Source: CAZBWE01 sp964581905 (GTDB lineage: Bacteria > Planctomycetota > Phycisphaerae > Sedimentisphaerales > Anaerobacaceae). Taken from it: a stretch of 24,136 nucleotides of DNA. Below, piece by piece: positions 22,156 to 24,136 of the stretch. The position numbers and the translations under genes were made by a program. A model generated the notes under the pieces. The model made no database searches. It was not told the origin of the DNA and saw nothing but the letters and a program-made list of their open reading frames with translations. The stretch covers positions 1 to 24,136 of the forward strand of contig CAZOQJ010000022.1 in assembly GCA_964581905.1 (NCBI GenBank), in the 5' to 3' direction. Each line of letters begins with the position of its first letter. The stretch's first letter is position 1.

Positions 22156-23959
22156 TTTTGTTCCACCAGTAATTAAATACGAAGACCAGCCATAGGTGTC
22201 TTGCATTGTCCTCTTTCTTCTTAATATGAGCATCAAACAGCTGCTGAACATAATCATAGTTTAACAGGTTATGTTCATAATACTTGTGATTAGTTAAAAA
22301 ATCCCGGATTAAATCACTTTTCCTGAGCCATCTGGCAATCGGGACGGTAAATCCTTTTTTAGCCCTGCGGACTATCTTTTTCGGCAAATAGTTAGAAGCA
22401 ATTTTTTTCAGGAGCCATTTTGTCGTAAGATTCCTGATTTTGTACTTTTCAGGCAGCGATAGAACAAGAGGAACCAGCCGATAATCAAGAAAAGGCACTC
22501 TCGCTTCGAGCGAGTTGAGCATCGACGCCAGGTCTACCTTTTTTAGAATATCCTCCGCAAGATAATTGTGAATATCATTCAACTGCATCGAGAGAAAGCT
22601 TTTTTCGCAGCTACAGTCAATAAGAGAGTCGGCATTTATAAATTTACTGTTCAGCAGCTGTTGTCTCTGCGAATCGTTGAAAGTTGCCATCCAGTTTAAG
22701 TGCCTCCTGTTTACGTCAGAGTCGAAATCCCTTACGAATCTCTTCATCTTAAAGGTCAAAGCCAATTTCTTATCAGATGGAGGCAGCAAATCAACCAGAT
22801 ATTTCGATAATCTCATCACGGCCATCGGCACATACTGGGCGAGCTTGTACGCTTTATAACTGTCATAGCCGCCAAAGACTTCGTCGCCTGCATCGCCGGA
22901 CAAGGAGACTGTAACATAACGGCGGGTTATCTTCGACAGCAGGTAGGTCGGTAGCACAGACGCATCGCCGAACGGCTCATCCAAATTTTCCATTATCAAT
23001 TTAATGATGTCCTCATCAACCTCCAGGAAATCTACGTGATGCTCAGTTTTAATGTATTCTGATGCCAGTTTTGAGTACGTCAGCTCATCGTAGGATTTAT
23101 CCTTAAAGCCGATTGAAAAAGTATCAAAGTTTTTATGGTTCTTGCTGATAATGGCGGATATCAGAGATGAGTCGATTCCGCCGGAGAGAAAGCTTCCTAC
23201 CGGCACATCGGCAACAAGTCTTTTTTCAACCGCGTCGATGATTATGTTTTCTATCGACTCAAGTCTTTCCTTCAGTGGCTTGTCCTGATAGACGGATATT
23301 TCCTGTTCAAGGTCGTAGTATTTTGTTCGGCTCATTTCTTTCTTGTTCAGGTCAAACATCAGGTTTTCAGAAGGTCTTAGCTTGTAACAGTTTTCAAATA
23401 TAGTTAAGTCACTGCCGATGTATTTCTGGTAAAAAAAGAAGTTCAAAGCCGTAGTGCTGACATTGAAATTTAATTTGTGCTTTCTGATTGCTTTTAGCTC
23501 GGATGCGAAAATAAATTTATCGCCGTCAAAATAGTAATAAAGGGGTTTTATTCCGAATCGGTCTCTTGACAGGAAAAAAAAGTTTTTTTGCTTGTCATAA
23601 ATACAAAAAGCCCACATTCCGTTGAATCTTTCTACGCAGGCCGGTCCCCATTGATGATAGCTATAGAGCAAGACCTCGGTATCCGTATCAGAATTGAAGC
23701 TATACCCTTTGGACTTAAGCTCTTCTCTTAACTGTTTGAAGTTGTATATTTCTCCATTATAGACTAAGACCAGGTTTTCGAAACACATGGGCTGGTGACC
23801 TTTCGGGGAAGTATCTATAATGGAAAGCCGCCTATGCCCCAAAGACATGCTGCCGTCTATATAGAATCCTTCATCATCAGGGCCTCTGTGCCTGACGGCC
23901 TGGGCCATCTTTTCGACGGTCTCTTTGTCCTGCCAGTTAAAACCGACTATACCACACAT
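22148..23959 (-). CDS. asnB: Asparagine synthase (glutamine-hydrolysing), surface-polysaccharide type
   Basis: A 603-residue two-domain glutamine amidotransferase. The start is fixed by MCGIVGFNW: Cys2 is the glutaminase nucleophile. Glutaminase parts: RHRGPDDEGFY, LGHRRLSIID, YNGEIYNFKQLREELKSKGY. Synthetase domain: PP-loop GSFLSGGIDSSLISAI (about residues 252-268), SLSGDAGDEVFGGY, and near the C-terminus LEARVPFLDYRLV with RRAKKGFTVPIARWL. This form is commonly found in exopolysaccharide and O-antigen clusters, where it may amidate uronic acid residues or simply make asparagine; the neighbours (methyltransferase, GT4, flippase-like protein) point to the former. It is first in a minus-strand run of six genes or gene remnants. 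Confidence 0.93.
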   Translation of the reverse strand: MCGIVGFNWQDKETVEKMAQAVRHRGPDDEGFYIDGSMSLGHRRLSIIDTSPKGHQPMCFENLVLVYNGEIYNFKQLREELKSKGYSFNSDTDTEVLLYSYHQWGPACVERFNGMWAFCIYDKQKNFFFLSRDRFGIKPLYYYFDGDKFIFASELKAIRKHKLNFNVSTTALNFFFYQKYIGSDLTIFENCYKLRPSENLMFDLNKKEMSRTKYYDLEQEISVYQDKPLKERLESIENIIIDAVEKRLVADVPVGSFLSGGIDSSLISAIISKNHKNFDTFSIGFKDKSYDELTYSKLASEYIKTEHHVDFLEVDEDIIKLIMENLDEPFGDASVLPTYLLSKITRRYVTVSLSGDAGDEVFGGYDSYKAYKLAQYVPMAVMRLSKYLVDLLPPSDKKLALTFKMKRFVRDFDSDVNRRHLNWMATFNDSQRQQLLNSKFINADSLIDCSCEKSFLSMQLNDIHNYLAEDILKKVDLASMLNSLEARVPFLDYRLVPLVLSLPEKYKIRNLTTKWLLKKIASNYLPKKIVRRAKKGFTVPIARWLRKSDLIRDFLTNHKYYEHNLLNYDYVQQLFDAHIKKKEDNARHLWLVFVFNYWWNKNG

Positions 23960-24035
23960 ATATTTTCCGCTGCCAGTGCTATTTGTCTTCGCATATCAAT
24001 TGATTCACTGCATAGCTTCGGCTCTTAAAGCTGCA

Positions 24036-24064
24036 ATCTTACGCAATTTATTATGAAATTGCAA
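24036..24064 (-). promoter_or_regulatory. Possible promoter of the polysaccharide cluster
   Basis: TTGCAA (24064-24059), a 17-base spacer, TAAGAT (24041-24036) on the reverse strand, about 75 bases before the asnB-like ATG. The same bases form a 7-bp hairpin GCAATTT/AAATTGC (24043-24062). Moderate match only. Confidence 0.3.
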
Positions 24065-24088
24065 CTTTTTAAACTCCATTGCTACTCT

Positions 24089-24123
24089 GCCCCCGCTCTT
24101 GCTTCGCAAGAAGCTGCGGGGGC
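24089..24123. repeat. Palindromic element at the window end
   Basis: GCCCCCGC (24089-24096) pairs with GCGGGGGC (24116-24123); inside it CTTGC-TTC-GCAAG makes a second 5-bp stem. The CTTCGCAAGAAGC core and the following GTAGCACG (also at 9150-9156) suggest another member of the intergenic repeat population. It is GC-rich in an otherwise AT-rich spacer. Confidence 0.55.
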
Positions 24124-24136
24124 TACGTAGCACGAG

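Overview
The window most resembles a planctomycete of the class Phycisphaerae (probably a sediment or groundwater lineage, likely a metagenome-assembled contig). The clues are a secreted protein ending in paired dockerin-like 'DFDxSxxVDYIDLSILVQAWL' repeats, a pseudopilin with the H-x9-DG signature, a PEP-CTERM protein, moderate GC, and intergenic DNA full of degenerate low-complexity repeats. The lineage call is inference from these features; no search was run.

Layout. (1) 1-2366, minus strand: a conserved genome-maintenance block, SRP RNA (ffs) - dnaX - recR - 5' end of rpoN (sigma-54, cut by the window edge). The ffs-dnaX-recR order is a classic bacterial arrangement. (2) 2508-5878, plus strand: a good sigma-70-type promoter, then phosphomannomutase/phosphoglucomutase, a DUF1805 protein, an exported protein with an Ada-like metal-binding tail, and the manganese exporter MntP. 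(3) 5985-9139, plus strand: a zinc metallopeptidase translationally coupled to a D-Ala-D-Ala-ligase-like ATP-grasp enzyme, followed by a DUF362/ferredoxin protein. (4) 9367-11318, plus strand: an AT-richer island with an AAA ATPase and an overlapping DUF4276 (TOPRIM-like) gene, a likely anti-phage type pair, preceded by a possible 47-residue ORF. (5) 11319-12187: about 870 bases without a convincing gene, holding degenerate repeats, palindromic elements and a strong promoter-like site overlapped by a perfect palindrome. (6) 12188-13759: a CI/LexA-like self-cleaving repressor, convergent with comF. (7) 13787-16580, minus strand: a cobalamin riboswitch with a downstream intrinsic terminator controls a secreted DUF4465 protein with a dockerin-like tail and an H-x9-DG pseudopilin. 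This looks like a vitamin B12 capture operon in a lineage where it has not, to my knowledge, been described. (8) 16697-17614: a PD40 beta-propeller PEP-CTERM protein. (9) 17918-24060, minus strand: a surface-polysaccharide cluster (asnB-type amidotransferase, methyltransferase, GT4 glycosyltransferase, methyltransferase remnant, methyltransferase, flippase-like membrane protein).

Two points stand out. The first is the B12 riboswitch/DUF4465/pseudopilin operon. The second is a family of small palindromic repeats (core TCCKCCGWAGC...GCGAAGGMGGA) that sits between genes and also in frame inside two genes, dnaX and the exported protein at 4451-5257, reminiscent of the protein-embedded palindromic elements known in Rickettsia.
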